Positions 1 through 6,059 of a stretch of DNA of 8,797 nucleotides are shown here, in pieces. A program made the position numbers and the translations under genes. Source of the DNA: Candidatus Minthenecus merdequi (GTDB lineage Bacteria > Bacteroidota > Bacteroidia > Bacteroidales > Paludibacteraceae); assembly GCA_018064385.1 (NCBI GenBank), contig JAGHVI010000156.1:1-8797 (forward strand). The letters are read 5' to 3'. How positions within the stretch are numbered: position 1 is the stretch's first letter; each line of letters opens with the position of its first letter. A model generated the notes under the pieces. The model worked only from the letters and a program-made list of their open reading frames with translations. It was not told where the DNA came from and ran no database searches.

Positions 1-1707
1 AGAAAATACAGGCCTCAGACATTCGACACCGTCATTGGTCAGGAGGCTCTGGTCAAAACTCTGAAGAATGCAATTGCAGGTAACCATCTGGCTCACGCTT
101 ACTTGTTTTGCGGTCCACGTGGCGTCGGCAAAACTACTTGTGCCAGAATTTTTGCAAAGACCATCAATTGCGAACATCGGTTAGATAACGGAGAAGCTTG
201 CGACCAATGCGAATCATGCAGGTCGTTCAACAATGGTGAATCGTTCAATATACACGAACTTGACGCAGCGTCTAACAATTCTGTCGATGACATTCGAGAA
301 TTAATTGATAACGTGATGATGTTGCCTCAAATCGGCAGATATAGTGTATATATTGTCGATGAGGTGCACATGTTGTCAACATCCGCATTCAATGCTTTTC
401 TCAAAACTCTTGAGGAACCACCCGCTCACGCCATTTTCATACTTGCAACGACTGAAAAACACAAAATTTTACCCACCATTTTGTCAAGGTGTCAGATTTA
501 CGATTTCAACAGAATCCACATTAACGATGCTGTTAACCACTTGCGAAACGTTGCAAAAAACGAAGGCGTCGAAATTGATGATGAGGCTTTGAATGTAATC
601 GCTCAAAAGTCAGATGGAGCAATGCGCGATGCCCTCTCTATTTTCGACCAAGTGACAAGTTTCTGCGGTACTAAAATTACTTACCAAGAGGCTATCAAGA
701 GTCTGAATGTTCTGGATTATGACTATTATTTCAAAATTACTGACTCTCTCAGAAATCACAATGTCTGCGATGCCTTTATGTTGTTTGACACAATACTGAA
801 CAAAGGCTTCGATGGACAACATTTCATCACGGGACTTGCCTCGCATTTTCGTGATGTTCTTGTCAGCAAAGACGCAGTGACATTAACCCTATTGGAAGTT
901 GGAGAAAATGCCATCGAAAAGTATAAAGCACAAGCTGCCTCTATCGAAACCAAATGGCTCTATAGGGCTATTGAGTTGGCAACAGATTGTGACATCAATT
1001 ATAAAGTCTCTCGCAATAAGAGGCTTCACGTCGAAGCTGCTCTCATAAGACTTGCCAACATAGGAGCGGAGGAAGTCTCAAAAAAAGCTGAGTCGGAGTT
1101 GCCTCTCGTGGCAAAATCTGCTGTTGCACCAACTCCGACGTCTGCAATCAATCAACACGCAACAGCAGTAATACCAAAACCTATCCAAAATTCCAAAATC
1201 GAGACACCTTCCACCCCTCAAGTAGTAACTAACAGAAGAGCCCCTAACATATTCGGTAATTTAAAGTGCCTCAATAACACCCCACAATCCCCCGAACCCC
1301 CACAGCAACCGTCTATCTCTGAAAGTAACAACGATAAACCTAAAGTGCTGCAACAGGACAAACTTTGGAACGTATGGAAAGGTTTTGCCAATACCCTTAA
1401 GGAAGACGATTTTACACGAAATTCTTTGCTCAACTACCCTCCCCAGATTACAGGAGAACGTTGCATCAGCGTTATCTTGGTCAATGACGTACAATTGTCG
1501 TTAGTCAAAAAATATGACCCTCAACTGAAACAATTGATTGGCAACGCATTTGACTTAAAAGACATTACTATCAATTATCAGGTCGGTAACAACGAAGAAT
1601 TGAAAGACCTGCACATTATGTCTCAAGAGGAAAAACTGCAAAAAATTCTGGAGAAAAGCCCAGTTCTCAAACAATTACAAATCGAAATGAGACTTGAACT
1701 GATATGA
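1..1707 (+). CDS. dnaX: DNA polymerase III clamp-loader subunit tau/gamma (DnaX), 5'-partial
   Basis: DnaX is the AAA+ ATPase of the clamp loader, which places the sliding clamp on DNA and, as tau, tethers polymerase. The frame is open from base 1, beginning RKYRPQTFDTVIGQ; this normally lies about ten residues into DnaX, so the true start is just outside the window. Numbering from the first visible codon: Walker A GPRGVGKT at 38-45; zinc-module cysteines 57, 67, 70 and 73; Walker B with DEVH at 120-123; sensor-1 SRC motif at 162-164; then GAMRDALS, and a helical collar domain ending near 353. A Pro/Ser/Gln-rich linker (about 365-440) and a C-terminal tau-specific domain follow, for 568 visible residues. 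A probable -1 frameshift cassette sits right after the collar domain and would give a gamma form of 363 visible residues. The stop overlaps the next gene's ATG. Identity is certain from the motifs; production of gamma is inferred. Confidence 0.97.
   Translation, partial: RKYRPQTFDTVIGQEALVKTLKNAIAGNHLAHAYLFCGPRGVGKTTCARIFAKTINCEHRLDNGEACDQCESCRSFNNGESFNIHELDAASNNSVDDIRELIDNVMMLPQIGRYSVYIVDEVHMLSTSAFNAFLKTLEEPPAHAIFILATTEKHKILPTILSRCQIYDFNRIHINDAVNHLRNVAKNEGVEIDDEALNVIAQKSDGAMRDALSIFDQVTSFCGTKITYQEAIKSLNVLDYDYYFKITDSLRNHNVCDAFMLFDTILNKGFDGQHFITGLASHFRDVLVSKDAVTLTLLEVGENAIEKYKAQAASIETKWLYRAIELATDCDINYKVSRNKRLHVEAALIRLANIGAEEVSKKAESELPLVAKSAVAPTPTSAINQHATAVIPKPIQNSKIETPSTPQVVTNRRAPNIFGNLKCLNNTPQSPEPPQQPSISESNNDKPKVLQQDKLWNVWKGFANTLKEDDFTRNSLLNYPPQITGERCISVILVNDVQLSLVKKYDPQLKQLIGNAFDLKDITINYQVGNNEELKDLHIMSQEEKLQKILEKSPVLKQLQIEMRLELI
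1068..1073 (+). promoter_or_regulatory. Shine-Dalgarno-like stimulator upstream of dnaX slippery site
   Basis: GGAGGA lies six bases upstream of the A7 slippery run, inside the dnaX reading frame. In E. coli dnaX an internal Shine-Dalgarno-like sequence about ten bases upstream of the slippery heptamer pairs with 16S rRNA and raises -1 frameshifting. The position here is similar but closer. Bacteroidota ribosomes tend to hide the anti-Shine-Dalgarno tail, so its effect is uncertain; the sequence could also be chance from Gly/Glu codons. Confidence 0.45.
1080..1091 (+). promoter_or_regulatory. dnaX: Putative programmed -1 ribosomal frameshift site in dnaX (gamma stop)
   Basis: The zero-frame reads tcA AAA AAA gct, a perfect X XXY YYZ slippery heptamer (A AAA AAA, 1080-1086) with two Lys codons. 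After a -1 slip the next codons are AGC (Ser) and TGA (1089-1091), so the shifted product would end ...EEVSKKS directly after the collar domain. The five-base spacer GCTGA carries the stop and is followed by a strong hairpin. E. coli dnaX, from memory, uses A AAA AAG, then a spacer ending in TGA, then a hairpin. The sequence elements are directly visible; frameshifting itself is inferred. Transcriptional slippage on the A7 run, as in Thermus dnaX, is the alternative route to a short form. Confidence 0.75.
1092..1139 (+). promoter_or_regulatory. Frameshift-stimulating RNA hairpin in dnaX
   Basis: GTCGGAGTTG (1092-1101) is a perfect reverse complement of CAACTCCGAC (1130-1139), giving ten uninterrupted base pairs that begin five bases after the slippery run. 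Inside it, 1108-1114 can pair with 1124-1129 (GTG with CAC, a bulged G at 1111, CAA with TTG), leaving a nine-base loop and a six-base bulge (1102-1107) on the 5' side only. The stem lies in the low-complexity linker, where protein sequence imposes little constraint. It is not followed by a T-run, so it is not an intrinsic terminator. Confidence 0.75.
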
Positions 1708-3539
1708 AAAACTTAATCATCATAATCAAAAGATTCATACCAAAATACAAATGGTATGCCGTAGCGAATGTGTTCTTGAACATAATCTCTACAATCTTTA
1801 ATTTATTCTCATTTGCCTCTATTATTCCTATTCTACAGATTCTCTTCGGATTAACCACCGAAAGACATACCCCAATGGCATGGCAGGGATGGGAAAATTT
1901 CGACAATTTCAAGGATTATGTTGTCAACAATGCTTACGCTTACATCGAAGGTATTATCGACAATAATGGCGCTTCAACAGCATTATTGTTGCTCGGTATT
2001 TATCTTATAGTTTTGACATTCCTTAAAACTATGGCCACTTTTCTATCACGAGCATCTCTTATTCCAATCGAAACTGGTGTACTCCGCGATTTGCGCAAAG
2101 ACCTTTACGATAAGATTCTCAGCCTCCCTATAGGTTATTTCTCTAACGAAAGAAAAGGTGACCTGATGACCCGTATGACTAATGATGTCGTTGAGGTTGA
2201 AACCTCAATAGTTAGTTCTTTGGAAGCTCTTTTCAAAAACCCCATTATGATTATTGTTTACATAACGGTGCTTTTCACTATGAGTTGGCGACTTACTCTT
2301 TTTGTCCTTATACTCCTCCCTGGCAGTGGAATCCTGATTGGTAAGATAGGCAAATCTCTTAAGAAAAAGTCTATGCGCGGTCAGCAACTGAACGGAGAAA
2401 TGCTATCCCTTATCGAGGAGACCCTTTCCGGCCTGCGCATAGTTAAAGCCTTCAATGCCGAAAATCACCAGGCTAAACGCTTCAGCAAAACCAATGAGAC
2501 CCTCCGCGATACTCTAATTAAAATGAATACTAAATACATCCTTGCCCACCCTGTCAGCGAATTTCTTGGCACTACGGTTATTGCTGTTCTCCTTTGGTAT
2601 GGCGGTATGCTGATTTTGGATGGCGACAACACTCTATCTGCTCCTGTTTTCATATATTATTTGGTTATTTTCTACAGCATTATCCAACCTTTCAAAGAGT
2701 TGTCTAAAACAGGGTATAGTGTTCAGAAAGGTATGGCTTCTTTGGAGCGTATCGATTTTATACTCAAAACTAAGAGCAATATCAAACAACCGGAAAATCC
2801 AGTCAGAATGAAAGAATTTTCTGACAGTATCACCCTGAATAACGTTTGGTTCAAGTACAATGAAGAGTGGATTCTCAAAGACATAAATCTTACTATCAAA
2901 AAAGGAGAAACAGTTGCACTTGTCGGTCAGTCTGGTGGTGGTAAATCCACTCTCGTTGATCTTATCCCTCGATTTTATGACTGCCAGAAAGGAAATATCT
3001 GTATCGATGGTGTGGATATAAGAAGTTTTACAACGACCGACCTTCGTGACATTATGGGCAACGTTAACCAAGAGGCTATCCTGTTCAACGACACAATATA
3101 TAATAATATAACTTTTGGCTCAGAGAATGCAACAAAAGATGATGTCGAAAGAGTTGCAAAAATTGCAAATGCTCACGATTTCATAATTGCCAGCGAAGCA
3201 GGTTATGACACAAACATTGGCGATAGAGGTACAAAATTATCAGGAGGTCAACGTCAACGTATTTCTATAGCAAGAGCTCTGCTGAAAAACCCTCCGATTC
3301 TGATTCTTGACGAAGCAACTTCTGCTCTCGATACAGAATCAGAGAGACTTGTACAGAATGCCATCGACAAACTGATGAAAAACAGAACATCAATTGTCAT
3401 AGCTCACAGGCTATCTACCATCAAAGCTGCTGATAAAATTTGCGTCATTCACGAAGGAAGAATAGTCGAATGCGGCAAACACGATGAACTGATGCAATTG
3501 AATGGTTACTATCGTAAATTGAACGACCTGCAAAAATAA
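1704..3539 (+). CDS. MsbA-type ABC exporter (fused permease and ATPase half-transporter)
   Basis: This 611-residue protein has the layout of a homodimeric type IV ABC exporter of the MsbA/lipid-export family. About six membrane segments are visible (near 19-49, 91-115, 178-193, 196-213, 287-305 and 313-330), followed by a nucleotide-binding domain from about 372. Walker A GQSGGGKST is at 408-416, a Q-loop lies in VNQEAILFND, the signature LSGGQ is at 512-516, Walker B ILILDE ends at D536 and catalytic E537, and the H-loop histidine is 568; all key residues are intact. Its ATG overlaps the dnaX stop as ATGA, so translational coupling is likely. Lipid A core or another lipid flipped across the inner membrane is a plausible cargo from the family, but substrates cannot be read from sequence; drug or peptide export remains possible. 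Confidence 0.93.
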   Translation: MKNLIIIIKRFIPKYKWYAVANVFLNIISTIFNLFSFASIIPILQILFGLTTERHTPMAWQGWENFDNFKDYVVNNAYAYIEGIIDNNGASTALLLLGIYLIVLTFLKTMATFLSRASLIPIETGVLRDLRKDLYDKILSLPIGYFSNERKGDLMTRMTNDVVEVETSIVSSLEALFKNPIMIIVYITVLFTMSWRLTLFVLILLPGSGILIGKIGKSLKKKSMRGQQLNGEMLSLIEETLSGLRIVKAFNAENHQAKRFSKTNETLRDTLIKMNTKYILAHPVSEFLGTTVIAVLLWYGGMLILDGDNTLSAPVFIYYLVIFYSIIQPFKELSKTGYSVQKGMASLERIDFILKTKSNIKQPENPVRMKEFSDSITLNNVWFKYNEEWILKDINLTIKKGETVALVGQSGGGKSTLVDLIPRFYDCQKGNICIDGVDIRSFTTTDLRDIMGNVNQEAILFNDTIYNNITFGSENATKDDVERVAKIANAHDFIIASEAGYDTNIGDRGTKLSGGQRQRISIARALLKNPPILILDEATSALDTESERLVQNAIDKLMKNRTSIVIAHRLSTIKAADKICVIHEGRIVECGKHDELMQLNGYYRKLNDLQK

Positions 3540-3542
3540 AAA

Positions 3543-4235
3543 ATGGAGATTTTTTTCAAAATAAAAGCATGGCTGTCTTACGAACTGAAAGCTCATTATC
3601 GCAGAGGTCATCACATTCACTCGCCTTATACTTATAGACTTGTCAGCAATGTGCTTTTTGAAAAATGGCCCTACTATAGCTTTCAGAGAATCGAAGAATT
3701 AAGAAAAAAACTTCTTGCAGAAAATGAGGAAAACCCCTCTGATAGGTCTAAATACACTCAGTTATTGCAACGTCTTTGTGCTACCAATAACTCAAAAACA
3801 ATAATGGAGATTGGAAGAAGCAATGGAATATCTACTATGTACCTCGCTTCCAACAACACTCAATCTACTGTATATAGCATAAGTAACAATAAAAATACCG
3901 ATGTTTTCAAACACTGCAATTTCTTGAATGTCCAACAAAGAAAAGAATCTGAACTGCAAAAAGTTCTTGATGAGATAAAATGCCTTGATATGCTGTATGT
4001 CAGAAGAAGTTGCGGTATCATCGATATTGACTCAATTTTTGACCTGTGCAAAACTAAAGCTCAAGATGAAAGCATTTTCATCTTCGACAATATACACTCA
4101 GATAGACAAACTGAGCAAAGATGGAACAATATCCTGAAATCAAATAATGTAACTCTCAGCATTGATTTGTTTTGGATAGGTTTGATATGGTTCAAGAAAG
4201 ATATGAAAAGACAACATTACATAATAAAGTACTGA
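3543..4235 (+). CDS. Class I SAM-dependent methyltransferase-like protein, divergent active site
   Basis: This 230-residue protein resembles a Bacteroidota family annotated as class I SAM-dependent (O-)methyltransferase: an N-terminal region with GHHIHSPYTYRLV, a glycine-rich SAM loop EIGRSNGIST (89-98), a late FDNIH (181-185), and a C-terminal stretch SIDLFWIGLIWFKKD then QHYIIKY. Compared with family motifs recalled from memory, the acidic residue expected after strand 2 (usually ...MEG or IEG) is replaced by SIS (112-114), the FDGNH motif is YVRRSC (152-157), and the second Asp of FDDIH is Asn183. Loss of these residues argues for weak or no methyl transfer, or a changed ligand. The reading frame is intact. 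It starts three bases after the ABC exporter stop with an A-rich leader and ends two bases before the adenosyltransferase start, so all are probably cotranscribed. Substrate unknown. Confidence 0.75.
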   Translation: MEIFFKIKAWLSYELKAHYRRGHHIHSPYTYRLVSNVLFEKWPYYSFQRIEELRKKLLAENEENPSDRSKYTQLLQRLCATNNSKTIMEIGRSNGISTMYLASNNTQSTVYSISNNKNTDVFKHCNFLNVQQRKESELQKVLDEIKCLDMLYVRRSCGIIDIDSIFDLCKTKAQDESIFIFDNIHSDRQTEQRWNNILKSNNVTLSIDLFWIGLIWFKKDMKRQHYIIKY

Positions 4236-4237
4236 AC

Positions 4238-4783
4238 ATGAAAATATACACAAAGACAGGCGACCACGGTAGCACTTCGCTCATTGGTGGAACCAGAGTT
4301 AACAAAAACGACAACCGCATTAACGCTTATGGAACTATTGACGAACTAAACTCTTTTTTGGGTTTGCTTCGCGCAAAAACAAAAATAAGCGAAGTGAAAG
4401 AGCTGTTATTGGACATACAAAACACACTTTTTGCAGTTGGAGCCAATCTCGCTACGGATACAAGCAAAACTGAATTGGGCAATTACGCAAAAATTAGCCA
4501 TTCTAAGACCGAATTTTTAGAACAAAACATAGATATTATTCAGAATAATCTACCTCCTTTAACTAATTTTATTATTTACGGAGAGGATGAATTATCCGCA
4601 ATATGCCATTGTTGCAGAGCTATAGCAAGGCGCGCCGAAAGAGAATTAATCACACTGAATCAAGAAGTTAAGATAGACAACGAGGTGCTGATTTACATAA
4701 ATAGATTGTCTGACTTTCTATTCGTATTAGCAAGGTTATATACAAAAAATGAAGGCAAATGCGATTTTTTTTGGAAAATATAG
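4238..4783 (+). CDS. pduO: Corrinoid adenosyltransferase, PduO/MMAB type
   Basis: This cytosolic enzyme moves the adenosyl group of ATP onto cob(I)alamin or a cobinamide precursor, making the coenzyme B12 form used by radical mutases such as methylmalonyl-CoA mutase. The 181-residue product opens with the family ATP-binding motif KIYTKTGDHGSTSL (2-15), then RVNKNDNRINAYGTIDELNSFLG containing the conserved Asp35, and later CRAIARRAERE with R131, R132, E134 and R135, and the YINRLSDFLFVLAR helix. The frame is open upstream to 4172 inside the previous gene, but ATG 4238 places the conserved MKIYTKTGD at the N-terminus and leaves a two-base gap. It closes the dnaX unit. No cobalamin biosynthesis genes or B12 riboswitch are visible nearby, so it may serve salvage. 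Often labelled cobO or cob(I)yrinic acid a,c-diamide adenosyltransferase. Confidence 0.93.
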   Translation: MKIYTKTGDHGSTSLIGGTRVNKNDNRINAYGTIDELNSFLGLLRAKTKISEVKELLLDIQNTLFAVGANLATDTSKTELGNYAKISHSKTEFLEQNIDIIQNNLPPLTNFIIYGEDELSAICHCCRAIARRAERELITLNQEVKIDNEVLIYINRLSDFLFVLARLYTKNEGKCDFFWKI

Positions 4784-4796
4784 TTCCCATATAGTT
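4778..4796 (+). repeat. 8-bp direct repeat ATATAGTT, 11-bp period, upstream of promoter -7 box
   Basis: ATATAGTT occurs at 4778-4785 and again at 4789-4796. The start-to-start distance of eleven bases is about one helical turn, and the pair overlaps the -33 region of the predicted promoter, where a transcription factor dimer could bind one face of the DNA. The first copy includes the adenosyltransferase stop codon. The repeat is AT-rich and short, so chance is a real alternative. Confidence 0.35.
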
Positions 4797-4813
4797 TCTT
4801 TTTTGTAACTTTG
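4784..4813 (+). promoter_or_regulatory. Bacteroidota-type sigma-70 promoter driving DUF2795-por unit
   Basis: TAACTTTG at 4806-4813 matches the Bacteroidota -7 consensus TAnnTTTG exactly. The -33 partner is weak: TTC at 4784-4786 (consensus TTG) with a 19-base spacer. Transcription would start around 4817-4820, leaving a leader of about 36 bases before ATG 4855. This is the only good promoter match I found in an intergenic gap. The gaps before porP, porK, porL and porM show none, so this promoter may serve the whole downstream cluster. Confidence 0.6.
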
Positions 4814-4842
4814 TGGCTCGAAATAGTGTGACCTTAAATCAC

Positions 4843-4848
4843 GGAAGG
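4843..4848 (+). promoter_or_regulatory. Ribosome binding site of DUF2795 gene
   Basis: GGAAGG sits six bases before ATG 4855. It favours that start over the in-frame GTG at 4813, which lies within the predicted -7 promoter box and so upstream of the likely transcription start. Confidence 0.55.
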
Positions 4849-4854
4849 ATTGCT

Positions 4855-5076
4855 ATGTATTGGACATTAGAATTGGCATCAAAATTGGAAGACGCACCTT
4901 GGCCTGCGACTAAAGATGAGTTGATTGATTATGCCATGCGTTCAGGTGCACCTATGGAAGTTATAGAAAACCTGCAGGAACTTGAAGAAGAAGGCGAATT
5001 ATACGAATGTATGGAAGACATTTGGCCTGATTATCCGACCGAGGAAGACTTTTTCTTTAACCCCGAAGAATATTGA
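4855..5076 (+). CDS. Small acidic DUF2795 protein
   Basis: This 73-residue protein matches, by recall, the conserved Bacteroidota DUF2795 family: MYWTLELASKLEDAPWPATK, then DELIDYAMRSGAP, VIENLQELEEEGE, and a C-terminus rich in Trp, Tyr, Phe, Asp and Glu (IWPDYPTEEDFFFNPEEY). It is strongly acidic, with 22 Asp/Glu against 3 Lys/Arg, and has no signal peptide or membrane segment, so it should be cytosolic. The helical central part resembles a small fold that reads or binds another macromolecule, but no function is established that I know of. It is the first gene after the predicted promoter and ends 37 bases before porP without a visible terminator, so it is probably cotranscribed with the secretion genes. 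ATG 4855 is chosen for the conserved MYWTLELASKLED start and the nearby GGAAGG. Confidence 0.88.
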   Translation: MYWTLELASKLEDAPWPATKDELIDYAMRSGAPMEVIENLQELEEEGELYECMEDIWPDYPTEEDFFFNPEEY

Positions 5077-5113
5077 ACACAATAAAAAGAAGATACTAGC
5101 GTTTAGTAAATAG

Positions 5114-6058
5114 GTGAGTCGGAAAATTGCGATATCGGTTGCTTTACTATTTGTAGCACTTGAAATAGTAGCACAAACAGACGGGTTGTATAGTCAACAT
5201 ATGCAGTTGAAGCATTTCTACAATCCAGCAGCAGTGGCTGATAATGGAATGATGAAATTACTGCTCGCTCAGAGACTTCAATGGATTGGCATAAAAAACG
5301 CACCAAAGACAACACTTTTCACAATGGGGTTGCCTTTCGAAATAAAAAAAACACAGCATGCTGCAGGTCTCGAGTTCGTTAACGACATTTACGGCATTTT
5401 CGCAAACCAGCAGATTAATGCTCAATATAACTACAAATATAGGTTTGAATACGGAATCTTGAGTGTAGGAGCGAACATTGGAGTAATTAACTTGATATGT
5501 TATGGCGACAGCGTTCACATGGTCGAAAGTGAATATCACACCGATGGCGACCCGGCTGTCCCTACTGGCAAACAGTCTGGCGTAGGCTTTGACTGCGGAG
5601 TTGGGGCGTTCTTCTCAAATGCCGATTGGTATGCAGGTGTCTCTGCTATGCACCTGCCAGGAGCAAACATTATCTTAGGCGAAAAATACCACTACAAAAT
5701 AAGCCAGACTATGGCTTTCCAGGGAGGCTATAATTTCAGACTGAAAGATAAAAGATACCAACTTAAACCGTCTGTGCTAGTTTATACTGACTTCGTTTCG
5801 TGGCAGGCTTATATGAGCTTGATACTGGACTATAACGAAAAGTTTTGGGGTGGTCTCTCTTATAGCGTCCAAAATGCAGTTTCATTGATTTTCGGAGCTG
5901 AAGTAATAAACGGCCTTGAAATCGGATATTGCTACGATTTGCCTGCATCCAACATCATAAGAGCTTCACACGGATCGCACGAGTTGTATGTTTCTTACGA
6001 CTTTAACATATACAAGAAAAAAACTACAAATAAGCACAAAAGCATTAGATTATTATAA
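5114..6058 (+). CDS. porP: Type IX secretion outer-membrane protein, PorP/SprF family
   Basis: PorP/SprF proteins are outer-membrane beta-barrels associated with the T9SS translocon and with anchoring of motility or secretion machinery. The 314-residue product has a signal peptide (about 1-20, likely cut before Gln21), then the family opening GLYSQHMQLKHFYNPAAVADNG, followed by alternating barrel strands and turns such as LLLAQRLQWIGI and FGAEVINGLEIGYCYDLP. The C-terminal GSHELYVSYDFNIYKKK followed by KSIRLL resembles the usual family ending. The start is GTG 5114, directly preceded by an in-frame TAG (5111-5113); it is the only start that preserves the signal peptide. I see no Shine-Dalgarno sequence, so coupling to upstream translation or A-rich initiation is likely. 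porK starts one base after the stop. The porK-porL-porM context supports a core PorP rather than one of the many SprF paralogs. Confidence 0.92.
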   Translation: MSRKIAISVALLFVALEIVAQTDGLYSQHMQLKHFYNPAAVADNGMMKLLLAQRLQWIGIKNAPKTTLFTMGLPFEIKKTQHAAGLEFVNDIYGIFANQQINAQYNYKYRFEYGILSVGANIGVINLICYGDSVHMVESEYHTDGDPAVPTGKQSGVGFDCGVGAFFSNADWYAGVSAMHLPGANIILGEKYHYKISQTMAFQGGYNFRLKDKRYQLKPSVLVYTDFVSWQAYMSLILDYNEKFWGGLSYSVQNAVSLIFGAEVINGLEIGYCYDLPASNIIRASHGSHELYVSYDFNIYKKKTTNKHKSIRLL

Positions 6059-6059
6059 A

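Noticed and set aside
2634..3071. 145-residue open frame on the minus strand opposite the ABC exporter
   Set aside because: Shadow of the exporter's nucleotide-binding region; no independent support.
4172..4237. Upstream extension of the adenosyltransferase into the methyltransferase-like gene
   Set aside because: The extension overlaps a supported gene, and the conserved family N-terminus starts exactly at ATG 4238.
4765..4772. T8 run at the end of the adenosyltransferase gene as an intrinsic terminator
   Set aside because: No GC-rich stem precedes it, and it is coding sequence (Asp-Phe-Phe-Trp) before the stop.
4773..4787. GGAA/TTCC inverted repeat around the adenosyltransferase stop
   Set aside because: Only four pairs with a seven-base AT loop; too weak to call a structure.
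4813..4854. Upstream GTG start for the DUF2795 protein
   Set aside because: The GTG begins in the last base of the predicted -7 promoter box, and the conserved N-terminus and ribosome site point to ATG 4855.
5988..6059. Upstream extension of porK inside porP
   Set aside because: It would bury the lipoprotein signal; ATG 6060 gives a standard lipobox at Cys21.
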